This document shows, piece after piece, positions 53,007 through 61,057 of a stretch of DNA of 64,000 bases (position 1 is its first letter; each line of letters begins with the position of its first letter). The stretch lies in NCBI RefSeq assembly GCF_002419965.1, contig NZ_DIHC01000007.1:169507-233506 (forward strand), given 5' to 3'. The notes beneath the pieces are model-generated. The model searched no databases. It saw only the letters and a list, made by a program, of their open reading frames with translations, and was not told where the DNA came from. The DNA is from Pseudomonas sp. UBA5706. Lineage in GTDB: Bacteria > Pseudomonadota > Gammaproteobacteria > Pseudomonadales > Pseudomonadaceae. A program made the translations under genes and the position numbers.

Positions 53007-54044
53007 ATGCGCTCATCGAAAGTGATTCATGTGGTCAGTTGCCATGCCGAAGGGGAAGTCGGCGACGTGATCGTCGGCGGGGTCGCGCCGCCGCCAGGCA
53101 ATACGATCTGGGAGCAGTCGCGCTGGATCGAGAAAGACAACGTGCTGCGCAATTTCATGCTCAACGAGCCCCGCGGCGGGGTGTTCCGGCACGTCAACCT
53201 GCTGGTGCCGCCCAAGCACCCTAAGGCGCACATGGGCTGGATCATCATGGAACCTGCCGACGTACCGCCCATGTCCGGCTCCAATTCGCTGTGCGTGGCA
53301 ACCGTGCTGCTGGACAGCGGCATCGTACCGATGACCGAGCCGCAGACCCGCTTGATACTGGAAGCCCCGGGCGGCCTGATCGAAGCCATCGCGCAATGCC
53401 GTGACGGCAAGGTGCAGAGCGTCGAGGTGCACAACCACCCCTCGTTCGCCGATCAACTGGACGTGTGGATCGAGGTGCCGGGGCTGGGCTCGATTCAGGT
53501 CGACACGGCCTATGGCGGCGACAGCTTTGCCATCGTCGATTCGGTGAAACTGGGTTTCTCGCTGACTGCTGACGAGGCGAAGGATTTGGTAGAGACCGGC
53601 CTGAAAATCACCCAGGCCGCCAACGAACAACTGGGCTTCAACCATCCGACCAATAAGGACTGGAATCACATTTCCTTCTGCCAGATCGCCGCGCCGGTCA
53701 ACTACGACGGCGGCGTGGCCAATGCCGCCAACGCGGTGGTGATCCGCCCCGGCAAAATCGATCGTTCGCCTTGCGGAACGGGCTGTTCGGCACGTCTGGC
53801 GGTGCTGAACGCCAAGGGCGTATTGAAGGTAGGGGACCGGTTTATCGGTCGTTCGATCATCGGCTCGGAATTTCACTGCAAGATCCAGAGCGAAACCGAG
53901 ATTGCCGGGCGCAAGGCCATCGTGCCGAGCCTGTCAGGCCGGGCGTGGATTACCGGTACTCATCAACACTTGCTCGACCCCGGCGATCCATGGCCAGAGG
54001 GGTACAAGCTGAGCGATACCTGGCCAGTCGGGCTGAAGTTGTGA
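53007..54044 (+). CDS. Second proline-racemase-family protein with a Ser/Cys active-site pair
   Basis: It has 345 residues. The first catalytic position reads P-P-M-S-G-S-N-S-L-C-V, so Ser replaces the Cys of M-C-G-H-G-T. The second is canonical, D-R-S-P-C-G-T-G-C-S (Cys about 257). The N-terminus V-V-S-C-H-A-E-G-E-V-G-D-V-I-V-G-G matches a subgroup distinct from the Cys/Cys epimerase at 43158. The first Cys lost and second kept is not the Cys/Thr pattern of trans-3-hydroxy-L-proline dehydratases, so I infer a hydroxyproline epimerase, possibly with 3- or 4-hydroxy substrates. The ribosome site CCGGAGG is good. Confidence 0.85.
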   Translation: MRSSKVIHVVSCHAEGEVGDVIVGGVAPPPGNTIWEQSRWIEKDNVLRNFMLNEPRGGVFRHVNLLVPPKHPKAHMGWIIMEPADVPPMSGSNSLCVATVLLDSGIVPMTEPQTRLILEAPGGLIEAIAQCRDGKVQSVEVHNHPSFADQLDVWIEVPGLGSIQVDTAYGGDSFAIVDSVKLGFSLTADEAKDLVETGLKITQAANEQLGFNHPTNKDWNHISFCQIAAPVNYDGGVANAANAVVIRPGKIDRSPCGTGCSARLAVLNAKGVLKVGDRFIGRSIIGSEFHCKIQSETEIAGRKAIVPSLSGRAWITGTHQHLLDPGDPWPEGYKLSDTWPVGLKL

Positions 54045-54055
54045 AGTTCGTTTCT

Positions 54056-54195
54056 GTCCCACGGGCGAAGGAGTCCAGCGTGGCACAAGCGCACGAGATG
54101 CCGTTAGCCGGCAGTACATCCTGTAAACGCGGCGTGTATCACACGGTCAGGGCCTATGGTTGACGGCCGACTCGCGCCAGATCGCTGGCGAGCCG
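54056..54195. repeat. REP-like repeats before the DapA-family gene
   Basis: GGCGAAGGAGTCCAGCGTGG is a relative of the element at the window end (AAGGGCGCAGGAGTCCAGCT). It is followed by GCGCCAGATCGCTGGCG, a hairpin. The rest of the 290-base gap carries the operator at 54299. Confidence 0.5.
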
Positions 54196-54295
54196 AGCGC
54201 CTAAGGTCTGCGGCCTAGATCAAAAGCACGTCAGCATTGCGGAACCATTTACAGGGCAACACAAGGGTTTAAGCGGGCGTAATCCGCCCAAATCA

Positions 54296-54310
54296 AAACG
54301 TATACGAAAT
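54296..54310. promoter_or_regulatory. GTATAC operator before the DapA-family gene
   Basis: AAACGTATACGAAAT, with palindromic CGTATACG at 54299-54306, 26 bases before the ATG. It is identical over 12 bases to the site before the transporter operon. Confidence 0.7.
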
Positions 54311-54335
54311 ACTTTCACATCCAAAGGAGCATCCC

Positions 54336-55253
54336 ATGAGCACTTCCGTTTCGTGGAGCGGCGTTTTCCCCGCCGTCACCACTCAGTTCAACGAAGACTT
54401 TTCCCTCAATCTGGAGGCCACGCACAAGGTCATCGCCAATCTGGTGCGCGATGGCGTTTCGGGGCTGGTGATTTGCGGCACGGTGGGTGAGAACACGTCG
54501 CTAAGTGTGTCGGAAAAAATCAGTCTGGTTGAAGCGGCCAAGGATGCATCCGCCGGTCGCGTGCCAGTGATTTCCGGGATCGCCGAATTCACCAGCGCCA
54601 ACGCTAGCGCGGTCGCCAAGGACGTACAGAAAGCGGGTGCCGACGGGATCATGCTGATGCCAGCACTGGTGTACTCCTCCAAACCGTTCGAAACCGCTGC
54701 TCACTTTCGCACCGTGGCAGCGGCCACGGACCTGCCGATGATGGTGTACAACAACCCGCCGATCTACAGGAACGACGTCACCCCGGACATCCTGATTTCC
54801 CTGGCCGACTGCGACACCATTGTCTGTTTCAAGGATTCGTCGGGGAACACCAACCGTTTTATCGACGTACGCAATGAGGTCGGCGAGCGCTTCGTGCTGT
54901 TCGCAGGGCTGGATGACGTTTTGCTGGAAAGCGTGGCCGTGGGCGCAGTGGGCTGGGTGTCGGGCATGTCCAACGCCTTCCCGAAAGAGGGCGAAACCCT
55001 GTTCCGCCTGGCCAAGACGGGGCGATTCGCCGAAGCGATGGCGCTCTATGAGTGGTTCATGCCGCTGCTGCATCTGGACGCACGCCCGGACCTGGTGCAG
55101 TGCATCAAGCTGTGTGAAGCGATCATGCAACGTGGCAGCGCCCTGACCCGCCCACCGCGCCTGGCCCTGCCGGACAGTGACCGAGCCTATGTCGAAGGCC
55201 TGATGCAAACGGCATTGGCGAACAAGCCTGTCCTGCCGGATGTGGGGCTTTAA
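54336..55253 (+). CDS. DapA-family deaminase, probable pyrroline-4-hydroxy-2-carboxylate deaminase
   Basis: It has 305 residues. The phosphate-binding-like I-C-G-T-V-G-E-N-T-S-L-S (about 49-60), catalytic Tyr in M-V-Y-N-N-P-P-I-Y (about 136-144) and Schiff-base Lys in C-F-K-D-S-S-G-N (about 168-175) define the dihydrodipicolinate synthase superfamily. In this cluster the expected reaction is conversion of 1-pyrroline-4-hydroxy-2-carboxylate to alpha-ketoglutarate semialdehyde. AAAGGAG precedes the ATG. It is the last gene of the island, with its own operator. Confidence 0.88.
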   Translation: MSTSVSWSGVFPAVTTQFNEDFSLNLEATHKVIANLVRDGVSGLVICGTVGENTSLSVSEKISLVEAAKDASAGRVPVISGIAEFTSANASAVAKDVQKAGADGIMLMPALVYSSKPFETAAHFRTVAAATDLPMMVYNNPPIYRNDVTPDILISLADCDTIVCFKDSSGNTNRFIDVRNEVGERFVLFAGLDDVLLESVAVGAVGWVSGMSNAFPKEGETLFRLAKTGRFAEAMALYEWFMPLLHLDARPDLVQCIKLCEAIMQRGSALTRPPRLALPDSDRAYVEGLMQTALANKPVLPDVGL

Positions 55254-55319
55254 GCCCGATCGCAATCCGCCAAAGGAGCGCGCCTGCCCACGATTTGCGG
55301 TCTGTCAGATACACAACCG

Positions 55320-55376
55320 ATGACTGACAGAACCGATTCGCGGGCAAGCGCGCGCCGACAGAAACGCTTTACGGCG
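55320..55376. repeat. REP-like repeat between the island and ttcA
   Basis: ATTCGCGGGCAAGCGCGCGC repeats the arm found at 39783-39802. It sits between convergent genes and marks the right edge of the island. Confidence 0.55.
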
Positions 55377-56201
55377 TTAGAGGTTCACCACATTCACGAA
55401 CCGCGATGCGGCGGTCTCGTCGATGCGCAGGTTGGTGAAGTCGAACAGATTGCGATCCGCCAGCTGCGACGGCACCACGTTCTGCAGGCTGCGGAAGATC
55501 ATTTCCGAACGGCCCGGGGTCTTGCGATCCCACTCCTGAAGCATGTCCTTGACCACCTGACGTTGCAGGTTCTCCTGAGAACCGCACAGGTTGCAGGGGA
55601 TGATCGGGAATTGCTTCATGTCCGAATAGGCCTGGATGTCCTTCTCGGCGCAGTACGCCAGCGGGCGGATGACCACATTGCGACCATCGTCGGCGCGCAG
55701 TTTCGGCGGCATGGCCTTAAGATTGCCGTTGAAGAACATGTTCAGGAAAAACGTCTCGACGATGTCGTCGCGGTGATGACCGAGGGCCATCTTTGTTGCG
55801 CCGATTTCGTCGGCGAAGGTGTACAGCGTGCCGCGACGCAGGCGAGAACACAGCGAGCAGGTGGTCTTGCCTTCCGGGATCAGCTCCTTGACCACCGAGT
55901 AGGTGTCTTTCTCGACGATGTGGTACTCGATTCCCAGTTCCTTCAGGTAGGCAGGCAGCACGTGCTCCGGGAAGCCGGGTTGCTTCTGGTCCATGTTCAC
56001 AGCGACGATGTCGAACTTGATCGGCGCGACCTTCTGCAAGTGCAACAGCACGTCCAGCATGGTGTAGCTGTCCTTGCCGCCGGACAGGCAGACCATGACC
56101 TTGTCGCCCTCTTCAATCATGTTGAAATCGGCCACCGCTTCGCCAGCAAGCCGACGCAGACGCTTCTGCAGTTTGTTCTGATTGACTGAAAGGGTGCCCA
56201 T
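55377..56201 (-). CDS. ttcA: tRNA 2-thiocytidine biosynthesis protein TtcA
   Basis: Iron-sulphur enzyme that thiolates C32 of certain tRNAs. It has 274 residues. The PP-loop S-G-G-K-D-S is at about 40-45. The cluster/active-site cysteines are C-S-L-C (about 115-118) and C-N-L-C-G (about 207-211). A-L-G-H-H-R-D-D-I-V-E-T-F is near 140. An in-frame start inside the first codons is not needed. The 298 bases upstream (56202-56499) carry a REP-like element at 56309-56345 and the promoters of ttcA and the divergent SprT-type gene. Confidence 0.96.
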   Translation of the reverse strand: MGTLSVNQNKLQKRLRRLAGEAVADFNMIEEGDKVMVCLSGGKDSYTMLDVLLHLQKVAPIKFDIVAVNMDQKQPGFPEHVLPAYLKELGIEYHIVEKDTYSVVKELIPEGKTTCSLCSRLRRGTLYTFADEIGATKMALGHHRDDIVETFFLNMFFNGNLKAMPPKLRADDGRNVVIRPLAYCAEKDIQAYSDMKQFPIIPCNLCGSQENLQRQVVKDMLQEWDRKTPGRSEMIFRSLQNVVPSQLADRNLFDFTNLRIDETAASRFVNVVNL

Positions 56202-56308
56202 GGCGCTGTAGTCCGCTCGCTGTGACGTAAGGAAAGGGGCGGTATTTTACGCATAAAGCCTGAGGCGGGTAATGCCTGTTGGTCCTGAAGATGCGCAGTA
56301 ATGGCGAC

Positions 56309-56400
56309 AGATCCTGTAGCCCCGCGGCTTGCCGGCGGTGACGTCCTGGAGATCGCCCTCAATGGCGAGCTGCGCCCCTGGGCGTGGGCTGCACCGGGAA
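56309..56400. repeat. REP-like repeat between ttcA and the SprT-type gene
   Basis: ATCCTGTAGCCCCGCGGCTT then GCCGGCGGTGACG, the same core (GGCTTGCCGGCGGTGA) seen in other intergenic repeats of the window. Confidence 0.55.
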
Positions 56401-56499
56401 GACCAGTGTCGTCGGCCCCTTCACGACCATTCGGCGCCTCGGGTTTCCGGCGCGTGATTGCTTTGCGGCATACTCGCCTGCTCTGGAGACCGATGAAGC

Positions 56500-56994
56500 A
56501 TGCTCGAGCAACTCAATACCCGCGTCGAATCCTGTTATCAACAAGCCGAAGACTTTTTCAAACGCCCTTTCAAGCGTCCGCTGGTTAGCCTCAAGCTGCG
56601 CGGCCAGAAGGCCGGGGTCGCGCATCTGCACGAAAACCTGCTGCGCTTCAATCCCCAGCTGTATCGCGAGAACAGCGAGGACTTCCTGCGCCAGACGGTG
56701 CCCCATGAAGTTGCGCACCTGGTGGCCCACCAGCTGTTTGGCGACACCATCACGCCCCACGGCGAGGAATGGCAGCTAATCATGCGCGGGGTGTACGAAC
56801 TGCCGCCCAATCGCTGCCACACCTACGAAATCCAGCGACGCAGCGTGACCCGTTATATCTACCGCTGCCCCTGCCCGGAGAGCGACTTCCCGTTCTCCCT
56901 GCAACGGCACAAGCTGGTGCGCAAGGGACGCCGGTATCTGTGTCGCCGGTGTCGGGAAATACTGGTGTTCAGTGGTGAGACCCGGGTGGAATGA
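56500..56994 (+). CDS. SprT-family zinc metalloprotein
   Basis: It has 164 residues, related to SprT/SPRTN proteases. The metal motif V-P-H-E-V-A-H-L-V-A-H (H-E-x-x-H, about 69-73) is intact. The C-terminal zinc ribbon has C-P-C-P (about 126-129) and C-R-R-C (about 148-151). The N-terminus L-E-Q-L-N-T-R-V-E-S-C is usual for Pseudomonas SprT. The role in bacteria is unclear; DNA-protein crosslink processing is inferred from eukaryotic relatives only. Confidence 0.9.
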   Translation: MLEQLNTRVESCYQQAEDFFKRPFKRPLVSLKLRGQKAGVAHLHENLLRFNPQLYRENSEDFLRQTVPHEVAHLVAHQLFGDTITPHGEEWQLIMRGVYELPPNRCHTYEIQRRSVTRYIYRCPCPESDFPFSLQRHKLVRKGRRYLCRRCREILVFSGETRVE

Positions 56995-57100
56995 CGCGAT
57001 GACAATGCCGACATCGCCCCGGTAGCCGCCAGCCATGCCGGCAAAGCGACCCCGGCTTGGCGGGACAGCGCTTTCAGATAACGAATGTCTCCCCTCCAAC

Positions 57101-57138
57101 AAAAAACCCGCCCGGGGTTCCCACGGGCGGGTTTTTTA
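57101..57138. terminator. Bidirectional Rho-independent terminator
   Basis: AAACCCGCCC and GGGCGGGTTT form a 10-bp stem with an A-run before and a T-run after. It lies between the SprT-type gene and the convergent dctA. Confidence 0.92.
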
Positions 57139-57159
57139 TTTCAGCAGGGTACTCATCGA

Positions 57160-58494
57160 TCAGGAACGGCCTACCGGCGCCGTGCCTTCGGCCACACCCA
57201 GATCGTCTTCCGGGCGGGTTTCTTCAATGGCGCGACCACCAGAGGCCAGTTCAGCCTGCATCTGAGGCACGTCCAGCTCTTTTACCCACTTGGCCACGAC
57301 CAGGGTCGCCACCGCGTTACCCACCAGGTTGGTCAGGGCGCGGGCCTCGGACATGAAGCGATCGATGCCCAGGATCAGCGCCAGACCGGCCACCGGCAGA
57401 TGACCTACCGCCGAGAGGGTGGCCGCCAGCACGATGAAGCCCGAGCCGGTCACGCCTGCAGCGCCTTTGGAGGACAGCAACAGCACGGCCAGCAGGGTGA
57501 TTTGATGGGTGATGTCCATGTGGGTGTCAGTCGCCTGCGCGATGAACACGGCCGCCATGGTCAGGTAGATCGAGGTGCCGTCGAGGTTGAACGAGTAGCC
57601 GGTCGGGATTACCAGACCCACGACGGATTTCTTCGCGCCCAGACGTTCCATCTTCACCAGCATGCGTGGCAGCGCCGATTCAGACGAGGAAGTACCCAGC
57701 ACAATCAGCAGTTCTTCGCGGATGTACTTGATCAGTTTCAGGATGCTGAAGCCGTGCGCCCGAGCGATGGAGCCCAGCACCACCAGCACGAACAGCAGGC
57801 AGGTAATGTAGAAGCACAGCATCAACTGGCCCAGCTGAACCAGCGAGCTCACACCGTAAGCACCGATGGTGAAGGCCATTGCACCCAGCGCACCCAGCGG
57901 CGCCAGCTTCATGATCATGTTGATGATGTTGAACATCACATGCGCAAAGCGATCAATGAAGTCCAGCACCGGCTTGCCGTAGGCACCCAGGCGATGCAGG
58001 GCAAAACCGAAGATCACCGAGAACATCAGGACCTGCAGGATATCGCCGTTGGCAAACGCGCCGACGATGGTGCCAGGGATCACGTTGAGCAGGAAGTTGA
58101 CAACGGTCTGGTCCTTGCTCGCGGTCACGTAGGTTGCGATTTTCGAGGCGTCCAGCGTTGCCGGGTCGATGTGCATGCCAGCGCCAGGCTGCACGACGTT
58201 GACCACGATCAGGCCGATGAACAGGGAAATGGTCGACACGATTTCGAAATAGAGCAGTGCGTAGCCACCAGTTTTGCCCACGGATTTCATGCTCTGCATA
58301 CCGGCGATGCCGCTGACGACGGTGCAGAAGATGATGGGGGCGATGACCATTTTGATCAGCTTGATGAACGCGTCACCAAAGGGTTTGAGCTGAACGGCGG
58401 TTTCGGGATACCAGTGACCGAGGGCAATACCGATAATGATTGCGACGATCACCTGGGCGTACAGGGATTTGTAGATTGGCTGACGAGTCGTCAT
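57160..58494 (-). CDS. dctA: C4-dicarboxylate transporter DctA
   Basis: Proton/sodium symporter for succinate, fumarate and malate, inner membrane. It has 444 residues from M-T-T-R-Q-P-I-Y-K-S-L-Y after GAGGAAA. Glutamate-transporter fold: G-T-S-S-S-E-S-A-L-P-R-M (about 274-285) is HP1. P-T-G-Y-S-F-N-L-D-G-T is the TM7 motif. S-K-G-A-A-G-V-T-G-S-G-F-I-V-L-A (about 353-368) is HP2, with D-R-F-M-S-E-A-R-A-L-T-N-L-V-G-N following. It appears monocistronic, driven by a sigma-54 promoter with paired upstream palindromes. Confidence 0.96.
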   Translation of the reverse strand: MTTRQPIYKSLYAQVIVAIIIGIALGHWYPETAVQLKPFGDAFIKLIKMVIAPIIFCTVVSGIAGMQSMKSVGKTGGYALLYFEIVSTISLFIGLIVVNVVQPGAGMHIDPATLDASKIATYVTASKDQTVVNFLLNVIPGTIVGAFANGDILQVLMFSVIFGFALHRLGAYGKPVLDFIDRFAHVMFNIINMIMKLAPLGALGAMAFTIGAYGVSSLVQLGQLMLCFYITCLLFVLVVLGSIARAHGFSILKLIKYIREELLIVLGTSSSESALPRMLVKMERLGAKKSVVGLVIPTGYSFNLDGTSIYLTMAAVFIAQATDTHMDITHQITLLAVLLLSSKGAAGVTGSGFIVLAATLSAVGHLPVAGLALILGIDRFMSEARALTNLVGNAVATLVVAKWVKELDVPQMQAELASGGRAIEETRPEDDLGVAEGTAPVGRS

Positions 58495-58620
58495 TGCAGT
58501 TTCCTCAAGAGCCTCGGCCTGAATCATTCCTGATACACCGATGCCTAAAGTGCGAACCCACCTGCTCGGGGGGATTTGTTGTTGTCGAGTTGCGCGCGGC
58601 AAAGCTCTGCGCCCTGTCTC

Positions 58621-58635
58621 GCAAGCGCCGTGCCA
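58621..58635 (-). promoter_or_regulatory. Sigma-54 promoter of dctA
   Basis: On the minus strand TGGCAC-GGCGC-TTGC is an exact -24/-12 element (GG and GC separated by ten bases), about 127 bases before the dctA ATG. dctA is RpoN-dependent in other bacteria, which supports the call. Confidence 0.85.
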
Positions 58636-58712
58636 TCTTCTATGAATAATCCAAAAGGCCCGAACGGCATGGACTGCCTGGTTAAAAACAGTCAAAAAAG
58701 TTTGCGAGCGAT

Positions 58713-58767
58713 GGCGGATTTCCGCCCATTATCGAAGAAATCGGCGACGGGGTGGCGGGTATCCGCC
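58713..58767. promoter_or_regulatory. Paired upstream activator palindromes for dctA
   Basis: GGCGGATTTCCGCC (58713-58726) and GGCGGGTATCCGCC (58754-58767) match at 12 of 14 positions and are 41 bases apart, about four helical turns. They lie 78-132 bases upstream of the sigma-54 promoter, where an enhancer-binding activator such as DctD would bind. The remaining 58770-58939 shows nothing else I can name. Confidence 0.7.
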
Positions 58768-58939
58768 GCCATAGCGCCTCTTGTCACTTCCTGGGATCAC
58801 CGTTAGAGGAAGTCGGCATGTTGGAGAAGGCAGTGTGTCAGGTGACTTAAACGCAACTTCACTGACCGCTTTCGCTGCCGTCGTAACCTCCGACGTCTCC
58901 CACGGGTTCGTCCGGCTCGGGAGATGGCGGCCAGCTAGC

Positions 58940-60283
58940 CTATATGGAAAATCGGATGCTGAATGCTGCACCGCCCAGGTCCGAATCGCCCAGCGTCAGT
59001 TGCGCGCCGTAGCTTTCGATGATGTCCTTGACCACTGCCAGGCCAATGCCCTGCCCCGGATTCTGCCGATCCAGCCGCTCGCCGCGCTCGAGAATCCGGG
59101 CGCGCTGGTGGAGGGGCACGCCCGGGCCGTCGTCTTCGATAAGCAGTTCATCGCCCATCACTGAAGGTCGCCAGGTCACGCGCACTACGCCTAGGCACAA
59201 TCGATAGGCGTTCTCCAGCAGGTTGCCGAGCATTTCCAGCAACGCGCCCTCTTCCATCTGCACCTGACAGTCGTCCGGCAGGTCCAGCGAGACCCCGACC
59301 CGCTTGTCGCGATAGACCTTCTCCAAGGTGTTGCAGAGACTTTCGACCACCGGCTTCAAGGCCACGTGGTAGCGCACCAGCCCGCTCTTGCGCAGGCTGG
59401 CGCGCTGCAATTGGTAGCCGATCTGCTGGCTCATGCGTTCGATCTGCGATTGCAGGATCCGCGCCTGCTCCAGATCCTCGGGGCGCTTGGCGATGTTTTC
59501 GCTGACACCCTGCAACACCGCCAAGGGGGTTTTCAGGCTATGGGCCAGATCACCCAGTGAATCGCGATAGCGCGCTCGCTGCTCGCGCTCGCTGCGCAGC
59601 AGGCGGTTGAGCGAGTCGGTCAGGCGCAGCAACTCGCTGGGGTGTTCTTCGCTGAGGCTTTCCCGCGAGCCGGTTTCCACCTGGTCCAGCTCCTGGCTCA
59701 TGCCTTTGAGCGATCGCAGGCTCCAGGTCAAACCCACCCACAACAGAATCAGCAACACCAGTAACGCGCCGCCGAAGCCTAGATACAGTTTGCGCCGAAG
59801 CCCGGCGATGGTTTCCTGATACTCGCGCACCGGCTGCACGGCAACGATGCTGTACGCCGCGTTACGCCCGCCCAGCAGTTTGATTTCGACGTCGTAAACG
59901 AAAAATTCCTCGCCATTGGGCTGGCGAATCTTGGCGAACTCGGTGCCCAGCCCGTCATAGCGAGGCTGGTAGTCGATCGCTTCGTCCTCGGTGGCCCGGG
60001 AACGCCACACCAGCTTGCCGGCGCGGTTATAGATATAGCCCAGCAAACGACTGTCCGGCAGGTTGAACTGCTCGCCGGGAAGCAGCGTCGGCATCAGCAG
60101 CCGGTCATCCTCGACCCGTGCCGCGGAAATCAGCGTGGTGACGTCCGAGGCCAAGCGTTTTTCGATCGCGTTTTCCAGCGCCAGGCTGAAAGCGCTCTGC
60201 AATGCAGGCAGCATCAACAGCATGAAGATGACCGCCAAGGTTGCAGCGGCCAGCATCAGCCGAACGCGCAGCGATCGAATCAT
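58940..60283 (-). CDS. phoQ: Sensor histidine kinase PhoQ
   Basis: Inner-membrane sensor of low divalent cations and cationic peptides. It has 447 residues. TM1 is at about 10-30, a periplasmic domain with an acidic stretch (E-D-E-A-I-D, about 99-104) follows, then TM2 at about 170-190 and HAMP. The phospho-His is in L-A-H-S-L-K-T-P-L-A-V-L (about 249-260) and the ATP site has G-N-L-L-E-N-A-Y-R and G-I-G-L-A-V-V-K-D-I. It overlaps the phoP stop by four bases and is third in the oprH-phoP-phoQ order. Confidence 0.93.
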   Translation of the reverse strand: MIRSLRVRLMLAAATLAVIFMLLMLPALQSAFSLALENAIEKRLASDVTTLISAARVEDDRLLMPTLLPGEQFNLPDSRLLGYIYNRAGKLVWRSRATEDEAIDYQPRYDGLGTEFAKIRQPNGEEFFVYDVEIKLLGGRNAAYSIVAVQPVREYQETIAGLRRKLYLGFGGALLVLLILLWVGLTWSLRSLKGMSQELDQVETGSRESLSEEHPSELLRLTDSLNRLLRSEREQRARYRDSLGDLAHSLKTPLAVLQGVSENIAKRPEDLEQARILQSQIERMSQQIGYQLQRASLRKSGLVRYHVALKPVVESLCNTLEKVYRDKRVGVSLDLPDDCQVQMEEGALLEMLGNLLENAYRLCLGVVRVTWRPSVMGDELLIEDDGPGVPLHQRARILERGERLDRQNPGQGIGLAVVKDIIESYGAQLTLGDSDLGGAAFSIRFSI

Positions 60284-60957
60284 CGACAGCGCTCGGTGAA
60301 CAGGTAACCCAGACCGCGCACGGTATCGATCGGCTTGAACCCCGCCGGCCCTTCGAGCTTGCGACGAAGGCGGCCGACCAGCACTTCGATCACGTTCGGA
60401 TCGCGGTCGTCATCATCCGGGTACAGCTGCTCCATCAGGCGCTCCTTGGCCACCACTTGCTGATGGTGGCGCATGAGGTACTCCAGGATCCGGTATTCGT
60501 AAGCAGTCAGCGCCAGCGGTTGTTCGTCCAGCGAAGCCTGCTTGCGGTTGATGTCCAGGGTCAGCGGCCCGGCAACGATCATCGACTGGGTGAACCCACT
60601 GGAGCGACGCAACAGGGCGTTCATCCGCGCTTCCAGCTCTTCGAACTGAAACGGCTTGACCACGTAGTCGTCGGCGCCAGCGGCAAGGCCTTCGACCTTG
60701 TCCTGCCAGTTGCCACGCGCGGTAAGAATAAGAATCGGGAATGGCTTGCTCTGCGCGCGTAGCTGACGAATCAGCTCCAGACCGCTGATACCCGGCAAGC
60801 CCAGGTCGATCACCGCCAGATCATGATTAAACTGTCCGACCTGATACAGCGCCTCCTCGGCATTGCCCACCGCTTCGACCACGTGACCGCTTTCGGTCAG
60901 GCGCGTCTGCAGGTGATGACGCAACAGCGCCTCATCTTCGACAACCAGCAGTTTCAT
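60280..60957 (-). CDS. phoP: Response regulator PhoP
   Basis: OmpR-type regulator of magnesium and polymyxin-response genes. It has 225 residues from M-K-L-L-V-V-E-D-E. The phosphorylated Asp is in L-A-V-I-D-L-G-L-P (about 47-55), the Lys in Y-V-V-K-P-F-Q-F-E-E-L (about 98-108), and the DNA-binding half has L-T-A-Y-E-Y-R-I-L-E-Y-L-M and V-I-E-V-L-V-G-R-L-R-R-K-L. Length and partners fit Pseudomonas PhoP. Confidence 0.95.
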   Translation of the reverse strand: MKLLVVEDEALLRHHLQTRLTESGHVVEAVGNAEEALYQVGQFNHDLAVIDLGLPGISGLELIRQLRAQSKPFPILILTARGNWQDKVEGLAAGADDYVVKPFQFEELEARMNALLRRSSGFTQSMIVAGPLTLDINRKQASLDEQPLALTAYEYRILEYLMRHHQQVVAKERLMEQLYPDDDDRDPNVIEVLVGRLRRKLEGPAGFKPIDTVRGLGYLFTERCR

Positions 60958-60999
60958 GCAGTATTCCTCTACCCGCTGTGACGCGGGACAGCCCCGATA

Positions 61000-61040
61000 C
61001 AAAACCTGCCGGACGCACGCTATGCGTGGGCCCGGCAGTT
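61000..61040 (-). terminator. Hairpin between oprH and phoP, possible partial terminator
   Basis: On the minus strand CTGCCGG ... CCGGCAG with an inner CACGC-ATA-GCGTG is followed by GTTTTG, a weak T-run. Such a leaky terminator would give more oprH than phoPQ message from one promoter. Confidence 0.6.
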
Positions 61041-61057
61041 TTCAAGCCATAGATTGA

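Noticed and set aside
57085..58533. Long open frame of 482 codons opposite dctA
   Set aside because: Shadow of dctA: low-complexity Gln/His/Asp-rich product without recognisable motifs.
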